In this document: positions 11,501 through 26,500 of the stretch, piece after piece
Position numbering within the stretch: the stretch's first letter is position 1
How the letters are laid out: every line of letters starts with the position of its first letter
Source of the DNA: Tenebrio molitor
Lineage: Eukaryota > Arthropoda > Insecta > Coleoptera > Tenebrionidae
Length of the DNA stretch: 64,000 nt
Direction: 5' to 3'
NCBI RefSeq assembly: GCF_963966145.1
Contig: NC_091054.1
Location: 3,410,001 to 3,474,000 of the forward strand
Program-made: the position numbers and the translations under genes
The notes under the pieces: generated by a model
Databases searched by the model: none
Told to the model about the DNA's origin: nothing
The model's input: the letters and a program-made list of their open reading frames with translations, nothing else

Positions 11501-14500
11501 TAATAAACTCGCTTCACGCTCGATGGAGTTTGTTCTTGCCGTAATTCTAACCACACAAGTATGCAACACAAAATACACGCGCTCCGTCCTGTCAACCAAA
11601 ATACAGTTTTGTCTCTTCGAGTTTGAAATTTACACAAAGTGTTGTTCACTTTTCTGCGAAAACTCGCCGTACTGTTTCGTTTGTTTGGGTTATTCGATAA
11701 AATTAACGAAAGATCGTGGGGCTAAATTTAATTCCGAATCTAAACAAATCGAAGGTATGTACCAGAGTGAGTTGCGTTTTTGAAAAGCGGAAATTGCTGG
11801 TTTTCTAGTTGTTGGAATTTTCTATCAACTCGAGATCTTGTCACGGGTTTTTAATGTTGGACTGATCTCGATTGGAACGAAACAATTGGCCAACAGAGCC
11901 AGGTTTTTAGCGGCGCTTTCTAAATAAAGATTTTACCGAAGTTTAGACCGTTACAGAAATGATTATGTCAAAGGTATTAATTTAGCTTAATGGACAGTAC
12001 GGTAGTTGAGCAAATTTAAATTTAATTGTACGCTCACGCTGATCTCTTACCTAGAAGTGAATGTTGTAAAAGCAGCTGATGTACATTAAGGTTTTACAAA
12101 AATAATACATTTACGAACTTGGAATAGTATTTTATAAACAAAACAAGATTTCCTTGGAGATATTGGGATTTTCATAAATTACATTTGAGTACACGAGATT
12201 AAATAACGGGTGTTTTTTTAAATTTGGCGTCGAAGTAGGCGTTGAACTGTCGATTGTGAACGCACTATACAGGTAAAGGATCACGGATCAGCTGTTTAAA
12301 TCTTACGCTTTTACACAAGTGGTGCGATCTCAATCGACTCCCCAACGCCTACTTCGACGCCAAATTTTAAAAAACACCCTTTACATTTACATGAGATTAC
12401 GTTTTTCGCTAAAACTGAGATTATACTCATTAGAGGATTATTGAAGATAAAAAAAGATAATTGCATTTTTGAAAAAATTTATTTTAATAAAAAAGTAAAT
12501 TTATTTGGTCCTAGAAAAATATTTTTGTGGAACCGTACGCGAAACGAGTACTTCGCGTACTTAAAACAGGCCGCGAAATCCAATTTTGCGGCCTAGATTA
12601 AACATTAAATCAATGATATGACGTGGCAAATTATCTTATTTGCAGATTATCTAATACATTTTTTGTATTTTCTGGTCTTTCGGGCCCTCCCCGGTCTTCC
12701 TCTTTTACTCAGTAATTTTGGTTTTCTTTTTTTGACACCGTCTGTTTCAATAATTTTTTTGAAACTGAAACTCATTTACCAGAAGACCCTCCAGGTGTTA
12801 GTGAGGTCGTTTGTATAATTTTAGGTCTAATATTGTTTCAAATATTTTTTATGCATAACTTGTCCCAAAGCAAGCAATTTGTGAAAGGTATCTAATGGAA
12901 ACAAACGATAATTAATATGGAACATGCAAAGCGTAATTTAATCGACCAGTGTTGTAGATGACACATCGGATAATAACAGAATTTATATATAGATACGAAA
13001 TTTGTGACAATATTTGTTCTAGTAATTTTCAGGTCAAAAGTTTTCGTGTGGGATTGTAATAAGGTCGGAAGGAATTTCTAAATTTAACACAGTTTAATGT
13101 AAAATTTTCCAAACCAAATGAATTTGTGTGGTCGATGTGCAACAAACTTTTAGACCTCCTCGTCTCTAATTGACATGTTTACATATTTTGTACAGCTACG
13201 GGATCTTGATTTTTACACACCATCTGTCACTTTACCGCACGGAGTGTGCAAACTAATACGACAATTTTAAATCGTAAGCGTAATCTATCGGTATAATACA
13301 ATCACTTTCTGTGTCAATCTGTGGAGACGTTTTGCAAAATTATTGAGAAGACGTGTAATACACTACGAATGCGGTAGGCATTTTACACCGCTCGGTTTTT
13401 GTTAAAACACTGCCGCTTCGCGGTCGTGTTTCAAACTAAAAACCTCGCGCTGTAAAATGTAGCCTACCGCATACGTAATGTAAATGACTATTTCGAGAAT
13501 GTAAATACGTGTTCCATACCTTGTAAACAGACAGGAAGGGAAATTTTCAACATCACGATATGAATAAATGTTGATATTTGTTGATTTTTATGACTTCTAA
13601 CGCAAACATTTTAAGCGACTGTTGAACCACACTCATGTCTACATTAATGACTTTTTTTGAAATCTAAAATACATATTTGAACCGTGTTCGGAATTTACAT
13701 TATTATCTCTTTGGCAAATTGGTGAAGTAAGCATTGTTTGTTATTCAATTTTAACAAAGTATTTTTTCCACGCAATAATTTTAGACAATAATAATAATGT
13801 TTTCGATTAACACATGTTTATTTTATGACGTTTGTGGAAAATTCTCAGATGGAATTTATTTTATTTGAGGTTGTGTCATATTTGCAACACATGTAGCATT
13901 ACTGTAGTATGGTGCAACGAGCGGAACTTCCTCTTTTTTTTTCGACAAAATATTCTTAATTTCAAGACTGACTTGTTTTTTATTTTTTTAATGTTATTTT
14001 TTCTTTTGTTGCAGGCTTGCACTTGCGCAGTAGTGGCGACGACTGTCGGATGCCGGCAGAGGGGGGCGTCCCCAGCTCGGAGTCTGCACACCGAGAACGA
14101 CTCCAGAAGCACAACAACCATGCCGGACACGGCAGCTCCTACTACGACCCGGAGTACGCCCGGATGGAAGCCTGGCTCGACGAACATCCCGATTTCGTCC
14201 AAGACTATTTTCTCAGGTACATGACGGAATGTTGCGACGTCGAGAGGTGGCGAATCTCAATGCGTCCCGTTGCCACCCCCAGATCCGGCACGATCCGCGG
14301 AGGGTTCCGTTTAAGGAGCAGGTTGATAAATTGAATGTGAATTCATCCGAGCTGCTGGGCTTTTTCCGGTTCCGCATCACCGGAAACGGTTTAAGAAAAA
14401 AACAACGCGAATTTATGGTCGGACAAAGTTGATAAACTATCGCTCGGAGAAAAACGGAGGGTGGGGGCGGCTTAATTGTCATTTTTTGGACGTCAAGGGG

Positions 14501-17500
14501 CAGGTAATTTTTTCTTTTGTGTGCAAATTTATGAGAGGGTCGAGGAATCGAAATGAAAAGTTTCGAGTGTATTAAATTTAATGAAACTCGGTCGCGTTTT
14601 AAAATGTCAGCTATAAAGGATAATAGCGTTCTTTGTTCAGGGATTAAAAGAAAAATTAAATTAATGGTTTTAATGCGTAAAGGTATTAGGTTAAAACAAG
14701 GTGAAAGTACGATGTTAAGAAAATATCTTGGAACAGTTGACGTTAATTGTGAACTTGATAAAACAGAGAGCCGTCCTGGGAGGACCGAAGGGCTGTTGAG
14801 GGTCGGCTGAAGTCGTAATAAAGCAGAGAGTTGAAAGATGAAAAAGATGTAATTAGGGAAATTAGAAAAGAGATTTTGTCGTTTTAGGACAGTTTGCATT
14901 TAAAGTTTTTGTCACATACAGGGTGTCTCAGCCTAATAACTCAGTTATTTTCCAGCGGATTTTTGTGAAATTTAAAATGCAGATATTTTAGACGGTGAAG
15001 AATAAAATCCCATTAATGCAATCACCCAAGTCTTAAAAACGTAATTTTTACATGCCTTTTTAAAATGTTGAATCAATTAAGATTTACATAAAAAATTGAT
15101 GGCCAATAAAAAATGCTGTAAGGAAAAACTCGTCCTTGAAAGACGCCTGGTTTGCAAGAAAAAAGAAAAAAACTGTGTTAATCGTGGCTGCAAATGCAAA
15201 AACCTAGATGCGTATGAAACAAACCCCCAATTTTGCAGAATTTTGATCATCCCTTTTCGCAGAAGCGCAGGTGACATATTTGACGTTTATCTTGCTAACC
15301 TTACAAACACTTACAAAGTGAAAGACAATATTTGGACGTAATTTATTATACTGGATGTTTTAATTCTTCCATAAAGGACTAAAACACAATCGGGATATTT
15401 TAGCAAGGTAATTTAGTTCACGTACGCTTCCTGTGTCTTCAAATAAATTGACGACTCTCTTAACCTTACATTTTGTAAAGCCTACATTTTGATAGTGTTC
15501 CACGAGAAAACGAACTGTGTCATTGAAGTTCTTACGACACTCTCCATAGGCAAAATTTTTTTCCTTTTTCAACAATATTGAAATTTCTGCCGCTGTAGTA
15601 TATTTTTAGAGTATTTTCAATAAATGTTCACAATTTGACGTTTCTAATGAAGCGCGCCCAATTTTGACAGACTTTAAAGGGTGTACAAAATGTTGCTTGG
15701 CAATTAATCATCAATTGTTTCAAAAGGTAACTGCTCAAATACCTTCAAATTTTACAATAAATTTTTAACGACAAAATCTAATCTTTTCGTTGAATCAGAC
15801 AAGTCATTTACTTAATTGTTTGTGTAGACCCCTATTTTTTAATGTTTAACAATCTAATAATAATCGCGCATAATTTTCGATAAAGGAAACATGTGTTGAA
15901 ATTACATTTTTTAACTTGAGGTAATTTTATTATTACTAATTGAACCTTCACGGTCTAAAATATCTGCATTTTAAATTTCATAAAAATCCGTTGGCAAATA
16001 ACCGAGATATTAAGCTCGAAAGTCTTAGCTGAGACACCCTGTATATCTTCACGTTCGATACATCCATTCGAGGTAGGAAATAAGATACGAAAGCAACTTT
16101 GGAACGAACTGGATCAAAACGGGATCTGACGATATTGGAATAAAACTGAGATTTTCTTTTGAAAAAAAGTTCCACGTGCACAATCCCGACTACTTTTAAA
16201 TTCAAGCAATTTCCTTTAATTTTCTACAAGAAAACTCGCGCACTACATCATGAAATATTTATTTTTATGTTGCAGTTTATTACGTTGGATAATCACACCT
16301 AAGACTGAAAGCAATTACGTAAAATTTCGATGCAATTCAACTGGAATCTTTGTAAATGTAATTGTCTTGTTGACTCACTTAAAAAACTTGTCAATGGGAA
16401 TAGATAATTAAAAATTGCAATAATTAAACAAATACCCACCTGATTGATTTTTTCCTTCTGTTATTCACAACGGTGAGTTTTACGTGGTCGTATATGAATA
16501 TTTATTTATGTAATTAAATTTATTAAAGGCGCGGCATAATTACGTTGCTTTAAGTAATTGTCATCCGAGTCGTAACTCAGATTAATGACATTTACGCTAC
16601 AATTGCTTTACAAGCGGCTTTCGCCCCTCGCAAAGTTTGTAATTTCTTCAGTTTGCGAATTACCTCGTTTGGTTGAAACTTGCAAATCTTTTCGTGAGAA
16701 AGTTAATATTCTGAATGCGCACGAAACGGAAACGTCGAAAAATTACTCTTGCACAACACAGGTTGGTGACTAAGTTGCTCTAATGAGGCTGTAACGAGTT
16801 AACGGTTAATTCAAAATGGGGAAGAAGTTGTCACCAGGAGAAAAGTGTGACGGTGCAGAATAATTTCTGATGAACAGAAATATCGAGTGAGTCGAGATTT
16901 TGTTAAGAGATGAAAGAACGCCTAGACGCGACCATTTAAAAAAAGATCAAAGAGTCTAGGGAATAATGATACGAAGAGATTACAGAAACAACAAAAAAAG
17001 TGTGATGACGAAATACTAAGATCAATCAAAATTTGAATAAGACCAAATCTAGAGCGATAGCAAAGAATTAGAAAAAAGTACAGAATAAAAGAAAGCTTTG
17101 ACAAAAAATAAAAAGTAAATATTTTTGTTGAATAGGTATTTATATTCGTGAAAAGATTCGTAGAATTATTTTAAAATACAAAAGTGCCAAGATATTCTTT
17201 TTTCTTGTGTTATCAAGTCAGAGACAACATGGACATCAACTTTTACCTCCTTTATTTTCCGTCCATAATTATACAGGGTGTTTCAAAACTGCTGCCAAAA
17301 CTTTACAGAGCATGATAAAATATCCTGTACTGAAAATAAATCATTTAACAAAAATAGATTTTGTGTGTCTCCAGAAGACAAAGGGTTGCAAAGGCTGGAA
17401 CAAAGAGATCATGCTACTTTTTTAGTAATAAATAAAAAAACGCTTGATTATGATATGGGAAATTGCTGTGTAACATTTTTTGGTGGTAGTTTTGGAACAG

Positions 17501-20500
17501 GCTGTATATGCAACAAAATTGTCCAAAAATTTTTTTGGAACATTTTTAAGAGAACTTACATTTTTTTATTGAACTCACGTATTGTGCAATCAACATAATG
17601 GAAACCAAGCAGCTCAAAATGGGTAATTTTCACTGGAATTATATTTTCTTTTAAGATTAGGTGGACGTCCTTTCAATATTTTTTTGGTCGTAACAACTAA
17701 ACTTATAGAATCCTTGACATTCATTTCGAATAACCTTTATATGAAACGACCGACCAAACAATGATTTTCTTTTGAAATTTGTCAAAGAAAGGAGTATTTT
17801 TATCGTCTATCATTATCGATGTTTTTTGCTAAAATATAAGTTCTTGAAGTTTCTAAACATTTTTGCATTTATTTCATGCTGTTTGTATCTCGAACCTGGC
17901 TTTCTTTTGTCATATTCAAAATTATTTTTCTTTGTGACGTAATCATTCTACACGTGACAAGTAGGAGACACAAGGCGCCGTCATAAACAAAATGTTTCAC
18001 AGTATTGCTGTGACAACGACAGTCAAATTACGCGGCATTCGGTCACTTGTGTAAGTGTCCATGTTAGACGGGCGTATCCAAGTTCCTCTCGGCGGTCACT
18101 TCTTTACCTGCATAACCCTTATCAACGAACCACTGGAGGTCGGGACTCTTTTTTTTCAAACGAATGTGACAGTTGAGTAATGTTAATTTCAATAAATATT
18201 TGTGGAGTTTTAGTAATTTTGTTCCAATATGAGCGACCATTGTCGTAGATACAGTAATTGCCAAGGCACTAGGAAAGCCCAAGGAAACTGTCAGTGGTAA
18301 AACAGAGAATTTATTAGATATTTTATTAGATACAGCAAATTTTCGTTGATGTGAGGAAGTAAAAAAAAAGTGTTTTATTTTATCTCTCCGCCGTGGATCG
18401 CACCAGGTGTAAATTGTTATTTACCAAATATAAAACATATAAAAACCGTAAAAAATTCATTTACATAGATAGCTATGCTGTCCTGATTTCCCGACACCAG
18501 CCAGATAACTTCCTGTGCCCCTCATCTAAAAATGACAGGAGACGCCACTGGATACTGTTATGTAAAGATGTTAACGCATTTATGTCATCCGGTGATTAGA
18601 ATTAAAATGTGTCGTTTTTGGTGGCGTTTTCTTATTAAAAGAATTTTGATCTGTCGGAAGGGACGTCGTCCAAGGGTCGACGTCCTCAATCAGTGCCGTG
18701 CACGTTTCAATAACACCCAATCAATTTGCATATTATTTACATTGGATTTTGTCTGTCGCCGGGAAATTTTCACGTGAAATATCGAATTTAAATTCCGCAT
18801 CACACGCCGTTATTAATCGAATTGTTCCCGCACCACCACCCCCGACCCTCTCGTTAATTTCTACACTTGTCCGTGCATTTTTCGCCCGCGACGATCGATC
18901 GATCGCCGCCTCCCGACGGTGGGAACCGCGCGATAAAAGAAAAAACCGCCGTCGAGGGGATGCCCGTCCCCGTCGAGGGCGCTAGGCAAATATGCCGGCC
19001 GCGTATACCCGGAATTCCAAGTTGGGGCGGCGGAAATGAGAACGTTCAGAATTCAGAAGAGTGTCTGGCGTTCCGCCGCCCCATACATACGTTATTAAGA
19101 TCCGCCACCTCGAATAATGTTAATTGGGTTGTCCGGAGGAGAATTTTTTTTTATCGTTCCTGCAGGAAGGCCACCAGGCAAGTGGTGGATTCGTGGTTGG
19201 TCTCGCACGCGACGCCGACGTCGTCGAGCGTCGAACTGGCGTCGCCCACACACAACCAGTCCAGGGCCGGATCGGGCGCCACCACGCCCGTCAGGAAGAT
19301 ATCGGCCCACGAGTTCGAAAGGGGCGGCCTCCTCAAGCCGATGATAAGCACGATAGACGGACAACCGACGTTTCTGACCGGCTCGGCGGAGAATCAGGTC
19401 AGCGGGGGACCCAACAGTCCCACACCCGGGAGGAGGCAGAGGAGGTCCAGGCACGAGCTGAGGCATTTAGACGAGAAGGAGCTGATTTTCGAACTGGTGA
19501 GTACGGGGTGAATCGCTCCGCTAATTCCGAAAGGGTTGTGATTTTCGTGATTTGTAAACTGTGAAGGACCGAAAGGTTCGCCAATCCGAGCGTATAACGG
19601 ATATCAAAGCTGTACAACGAGTTACGGATTAGGATCAAAATTGCGTTGTTGTTGTGCTTTCACACATAATACCAAAAATTGTCGAAATCTGCATTGCAGA
19701 TTATCTATTTATCACGTTCAAAATGACATTTCGATGCGACAAGACGTATTCGGCATATTCGCGCAAATGTAGCACTCGCTCCTTCGTCGCTCGTGCCTCA
19801 AATAATGCGCTCATGCGCGAAAAATGTCTTCCCGCACTCATTTCGTAAATAACTACGTTTTATGGGAAATTGTGCGTAATTATTTTTTGGAATCTGGAGA
19901 CTGCTCGCTTGTGTCAACAATTTAATGTAAATCCGACGCAAATAATTTGTTAATAAAGTGAATAACAAAATAATTGTAGTGCGCCCGGAGCACTCGCAGT
20001 GGAATTTAACATTTGACAGCTGTGCCGAATCAAGTTTTTCGAATATTTTCCAGATGAGATTCAAAACAACTCATTCGAATTACACTTGAAACATGAAATT
20101 CATTTGCATATCTGGTATCGCTAAATATTTTGTGTTCCTGTGCGAAAGCCGAAGCGGAATTTAATCGGCACTAATACTTCCAAATTGCATACAAAATAAT
20201 CGGGGGTAATACTATAAGTGGTCGGAATTGACCGGCCAAATTTATTCTTGACATGAGTCATTGCCTGGCAACAATTTAATGAGAATAAATTGACATTGAT
20301 AGATCAGCGAGTGCAGAGCCCGAGTTGATTTATCAAATGTCAATTTATTCGTGTTCGAATTGCGGAATAATGACGAATTGTACAGGGGTAATTTGACTCG
20401 TTACAAGTCAAAGCTCGTGTGATACATGTATCGATAATTTCATAAACGTACGAAATACGAGTATTTCGAGACAAAAAAAAAAATTAAGTGTTTTTTCTTT

Positions 20501-23500
20501 TTGGTGCTGACTATAGGCACACCTATTAAGAAACTTGTTTTCTTTTTTTTTAATAAGTAATCATGGCAAGTTTTTTTAAATGTGGGGTCGAAGTTGGCGT
20601 TGAAAAGTCGATTGTGAACGCACCACCGGATTACAACTCTGATCAGCTGTTTAAATCTAACCTCACTTTGTGCGTTGCCTGTGTTTCTAATCTGCACTAA
20701 AAATCAGTGTTTTTAAAACGAGTGGTTCATTCACAATCGACTCTTCAACGCCAACCGGTTGGTTTGTGGAAAATTGTTCTCCAACAGTATCACTGCTCAT
20801 TTATTGGCGGAATTGTTTTTTGCAATTTAACCGCTATCTGACGACGAAACTGGTTCAAATGAACAATTGAGTCTTTATTATATTTTCTGGAACTTTTTTG
20901 TTGCTAATTGAGCATTATTACTGTTATCTAATTACTGATAAGTATAAGGAAATTACGAAGTTCGTTAAGGTTCACATTTAATATTTAACCTCCCAAAGAT
21001 CAGGCCATGATACTTATTCTCTAATTTTCAAATATTCTTTTTTATCTTTGCTTATCACAAAATAATTTTAAATTTTATTTGATAATTTTTGTGCACACGT
21101 AACTGCCGCCTTGCACTTTCTTTTTCTAAAAATGATGAGCTTTCGATTTTTTGATGGAAGGAGTGTATGCAAATTTTTGAATTTTTGTTAAAGCTCTTGA
21201 CAATTTTTTAACAATACAGGGTGATTCATGAATAGTGTCTGATTTATTTAAATTTTATTCAAATTGAAAAACAGTGAAGTATTCTGTGAGAAAGAAATTT
21301 GTGGTGCAGGAATAAAGCCGCTAAATCAGACACTATTCGTGAATCACCTTGTATAATAAAAAAAATTGCAATCGAGTCAACTTTAATTAATTGAACTGTA
21401 CAAATGATTGTCAAATAAAACGAAATGAAAAAAGGGAAACATTGGCGGAGGTGATAATTTTTAAATAAAACTTTACTATTCAAAATATATCAAGTGTTCA
21501 AAAAAAAAAAAATACGGGGACATTTATTTAATTAATTGTATCAATGTAAATATGCATTGCATAAACGGTATCCAGAAACATAAATGCTAGAAAGTAAGGT
21601 TAGCAAGTTGTTTGTTGACGTTTTATGAAAACATGTGCAGCTGTGGCTCAAGTTACAACAAATCAGGAATCCGACGAGAAATTGAAATGAACGTAAAAAG
21701 TAAGTTGCGAAGGCTGTAGATGTTTAAAACATTAAGTAAACACCGTTCACGTTGTTTTGGTATAATGGGAGGCCATGATTTATTTTTTAACGTTGGAAAC
21801 ACTGTTTGATTTCCGTCAGGAAGTGACCTATCATACTAGTAAAACTGACAACAATGTACTAGACATTGACGCTATTCATAACCTCAAACTTGGAAACAAA
21901 GTGAATGCATTTTACATTTACAATTTTTAGCAACGAAAGTAAATTGTGTTAAAGTCTGCAAGGGATATAATTTTAGGTGCCATAATTAATCATATCAGTC
22001 GGAGAAGACATCCCTCAAGGCTAACTCGATTACAAAAAAAAAAAAATATGTCAGTCGGCATTGCAAAGTGGGTTCGCTAAAAAACGTTTTCGAGATATTT
22101 AAAAAACGTCTATCTAAAAAATCTTTGCGTCGATCTTCAATTCTTCAGGCCCTCAGCCCGCATCTATTTTTTCCTTGCATTCGTGACGCGCTGCATTACG
22201 AAATTTCCTGATGGCAATTGATCATTTCGGCGGAGACGCGTGTGGGTCGTAGTTAAGGCCCCGACCTCGACCGCCCACCCCCACTAACCATCCCCCTTCC
22301 GGAATTCATATGCAATCGCGTGATTTTCGCTAAACGCCGGAAGATAAAATAAAGAACGTGACCGACCCAGATCCTTCCTCTCCCCGTCTAATATTTTTTC
22401 TCAACTTCCGTCGTTCCCGACAGGTGAAGGACATCTGTAACGAGTTGGAGGTGCGTTCGTTGTGCCACAAGATCCTCCAGAACGTGTCGACGTTGTTGCA
22501 CGCCGACCGGGGCTCCCTGTTTCTCGTCCAAGGCGAGAAAGGTGGCGGATGCACGCCCCTGCCTCCCGGACAGACGCCCCGCGGCCGCTGTCTCGTCTCC
22601 AAGCTGTTCGACGTCTGCTCGAGGAGCACCCTCACCGAGATGGAGAAAAAGGAGGAGATCAGGATACCGTGGGGGACGGGCATCGTGGGGTACGTCGCCG
22701 AGAGCGGCGAACCTGTCAACATACCGGACGCCTACCAGGTTAGATTTTTTTGAGTGTTTGTTTGAGAAATACACATCTTGGGTTTGTTTTGTCGACAACA
22801 ATATTCGATGTTTGGACAGCCGGTGGTGTCGATGTGGAGGAATGGCGGCGGCTTGTCCAAGACACGTTTCTCGACAACACGAGTAAATCGTGAACGACTA
22901 AAAGCAATCAGTTGGTTGTATTTTTGGCGAACGTGTCGAATGTCAAATAATTAGAAAAATATTCGATATGACAGTCCGAGATTGTTTTCTATTTTTATTC
23001 CCAGACAATAGAATTAGATCAGTTAGATACAAATGTCATGTGTACGCATTGTAGACGATTGTACATTTGGATAACATCAAAACTTTTTTCACGGTTGCTT
23101 ATCTATCGCTTTGACATTTTAATTAAGTGGTTACAACCACTTTGAATTAGAATTTTTATCTGTAAATGGAATCCCGAAACGAAATTAACTGATTACCAAA
23201 AAAGCCGTCTTTGGTACAGCACAATTTAGCACTTTGTACAATAATTGGGCCATAACTAAGATAAAACGGCGAAAATTTCAGTAACATTGGTCTTCAAACC
23301 AGGCACGACAACACCGGAACACGGTGTCCACATTTCGTCCCACACGATATAGGAAAGACCTGCTTCTCCCATTGCGATAATGCAGCCTCTTTCAAAATTA
23401 AGTTATGTGCTGCTAGAGGGCTTGTCTTCGTACTGGAGGCATAGTATAGCTTTAAATGCTGCGATATACTGCAGTTATTGATGATTATTGATTACTGATT

Positions 23501-26500
23501 GTCAAGAGTAAAAAATAATGCTAGTTCGGATAAGAATAATCTAAAAGATATGGGTATTTTCTTCAGGTATTTCTTTCAAATTGTGACCATTTTATCTTTA
23601 GTTAACACCTAATTACTGTACCAAGTTTCATCAAAATACATATATTCACTATTTCTGGGTGTTTCATTTTCCCTGATAAGTATATTTAACAATTTTTTTC
23701 TGTTTTCCATTTGAAAGGGTTGGCGAATGAAAGAGCACTAAAGAGAGAAAAACAAAGAAAGACGTACTTTGAAAAATTTTAATAATGCCGCTGCAAGAGA
23801 ACTGGTTTACTTTTTGTAAAAGTTCTTTGTGACATGGTAGCGCATATTGTAGTCCAATCAAAACTTTTTTCTCTTTTGTATCGCCAATGTAACAGCCCTT
23901 TTTAGTTTCTCGACTGCAATCTACATTTTAATTAGTTTCCAAGAGAACTTTTTTCAAGTTATTGTTTCTGTAATGTTTCGCAATATTCTAAAGAAAGTTT
24001 CATAAAACAAATTAATTTGAGGCTCGTTAATTTCAAACCCTAACCAGAACGTTTCTCATTAATCGACTGCTTGACAGTTGCTAACCGTCTTTGCGAGTTT
24101 TGGAAGACTTGTTTGGTGTTTGTCGAGTTTCAGCTCTAAAAAAAATCTGACAGATCGTTGCATGAATGGCTGATTGTATCTAATGATATCTAATCAGAGT
24201 GGTTCACATTACAATAATACAAAATTTGTGGAATTCGCTTTGAACTATCCGCGGAAAAGAACTGAGAATGCTTGATTTTCAAACAGTGTAAATTTTCCAG
24301 ACGAGATTTAAAGAATGTTGGTTAGAGATTTCTTTACATGATAATCGAAAGTGCGATTTTTCGATACGTACTGGAGATTATCGACATGTCGACAACTTTT
24401 TGACATTTCCTTAAAGAAAAAAAAATCTTTAACAATATCTGGTTGTGACAACTATAAGTGTATAACAGATTGTTTTCTATTGAAAAATATTTGCTTGGTC
24501 GATTTTCTTTCTACACAGGCTGTCCCAGAATGAACCAGCATAATTTAACTCGGAAAAAATATTCAAAAATTCTGTGTCAAAAAATAAAATGACATTTAAT
24601 TTTTGAGGTACAATTTTTTTTACTTGCTTTTAGTCTTCTACGTTGTCCTACAACCTCGTAGGTAAAATTTCGGCACATTTTAAAAATACACCCTGTATAT
24701 CATGTTTTATAAAATGTACGCCAATGTGAAGTAAACTATAGTAAATATGCTTTAAAACAAGGAAACCGCATTGGTGTACGTTTTATAAAATATGATATAC
24801 AGGGTGTATTTTTAAAATGTCATTTTATTTTTTGACAGAATTTTTTAGATATTTTTTCCGACTTCTACATGAAGTCAGTAGCTCGTGGTTAAAATATCTG
24901 TACAACTTTCAATAACACCCTGTATATAAAGTAAAGCAGACTGTTCTTAATAGAACGCTCTGGATATCTAGATCAAAGGAGATATTTCAATTATGAAATA
25001 AAATAGAATGTTTGTATTGATTTTCAAAATACGTTAATGGAAACATTTGAATATAAGGAGTTTAATCTACTCTGGATTGTCTTTGCGATACGCCATTCAA
25101 AAAGTCAAAAGTCTTAGAACAATCTTATTACATATTTGATAATTGTGTACTGTATTCAGATATTCAGCGTGATTATCGTGTTGTTTATCAATTCCGTGAC
25201 CACTTGTTAATACTCAATTAAGAATAAAGACAGAAGTGAAATTCCACTACCGAAGTCCGTCATTGCTCCATATCTCTCCTGTTGTTGATCCGATTTGGAT
25301 GCTCTTCGGGTTGTGGGTCGCTCCTTCCACTTCACCCATCGTCCAGTATATATAGCGATGATGAGACTCGTCAACCCCCGACTTCCGTTCCGGTCGACAA
25401 TCGCGACGATAGATTATCCGAGTTGAGGTCACGTAAACGTCGTTAACATGTCCCCTTTGGCTCTCCGATGAAATTTGTTAACAGAAATATCGAGTCGATC
25501 GGTGTGGTGTCATCAACAGGCCGATCACGGAGCAAAGTAATAAATTTCGATGCGGCTCGTTCATTAATTCCAACGACGACCACGCATCTCGAACGGTTAA
25601 TTAAAACGTAATGGGTGAAAATTGGAAAAAACCGGCGGCGGGGCGAGGAATTATTAGATAATTGTCGCGTTACCAGGGGAGGTAATGGGACGATTGATTT
25701 GGTTTCTCCGGCGAAGATCCAAACACAATAAGGGATTCACGTGAACTCGTGGTTGTTTTTCATACGCAAATCGTGATCGATGCTTTGGAGTTTTCGGAGT
25801 GGTTGTTGTTGTCAAGAGCATCACCGAAAAGATGTTGAATGTTTATCGTGGATTAAGAGAGGCGATTTGACAAGATTGATGAGGATCAATAAAGCTGACG
25901 TTTCCTGATGTTTCGAACAATCGATCAGGTTGCTAAATTTGATTGATGTGTCAACGAGGCAAAAAAATTCCGTCACTTTATCGTGGCAAAATGGTGCTGT
26001 TTTTCCGCACTCGTTCAACCTTTAAGAGAGTTAAAACGACGCTCTTTGCAGAAGCAAACTACGTGGAGGTGCAGTAAAAATGAGACTGCTTTTTTTTACC
26101 TGTCAGGGTAACCAAATGGAATTTAATTAACAAAATGACTGGGAACTCGTACATCAATCAACTAAATTAAATAATCTAAATGGACTTTTTTTTACTGATC
26201 GATATCGTAAAAGCATTTTACCAGGAGCGGTCATTTTCTGCGAGTACGACGGATAAATATAATGGTGCACAAAAATTGTTCGTGTTTTTTTTTTGTGTCT
26301 TTTGGTAAAATATTAGCAAGTCGTCATGTAAGTGTAGAATTTTCCTCTTACGTTAGGAACGTTTCATATTTTTTCTTGATAATTGTTTAGTGCTGCTCAT
26401 ACTGGTACTAATGAATTTTAAATGGCTGCTAATTTTTATGGTGCATTTCATTAAAATGAGCTATAACCGGTGGTAATAAAATTTCTTATGGGTGATTGGA

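Larger units (their letters stand above)
5542..14014 (+). other. PDE11 intron 1 (8.5 kb)
   Basis: GT-AG intron. It contains a perfect CRE at 5597-5604, a non-LTR retrotransposon 3' remnant (8948-9186), a more GC-rich unexplained block (about 10620-11400), a family C foldback element (12208-12379) and a GNA-triloop foldback (13361-13480). The rest is AT-rich with nothing recognised. Confidence 0.75.
14217..19165 (+). other. PDE11 intron 2 (4.9 kb)
   Basis: Contains a mariner-type element remnant (14917-16043) and a short inverted-repeat element (17272-17506). The last 0.5 kb before exon 3 is GC-rich, with a repeated CCGTCGAGGG word near 18950-18975. Nothing else recognised. Confidence 0.75.
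19497..22423 (+). other. PDE11 intron 3 (2.9 kb)
   Basis: Contains a family C foldback copy (20590-20757) and a small ACAGGGTG-type MITE (21216-21353). The rest is AT-rich except the last 200 bp. Confidence 0.75.

Noticed and set aside
11403..11783. 126-codon ATG ORF in PDE11 intron 1
   Set aside because: No recognisable motif and no consistent splice context. Codon use shifts to AT-rich along its length, so chance is likely.
18060..18340. Opposed short ORFs on both strands near 18060-18340
   Set aside because: The slightly GC-rich stretch reads open on both strands, but no AG acceptor or ATG supports an exon, and no family was recognised.
19124..19564. 146-codon ORF overlapping PDE11 exon 3 in another frame
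   Set aside because: Shadow of the exon; the correct frame joins its neighbours in phase and carries conserved PDE11 sequence.
22388..22801. Antisense ORFs over PDE11 exon 4
   Set aside because: Shadows produced by C/G-ending codons of the sense exon.
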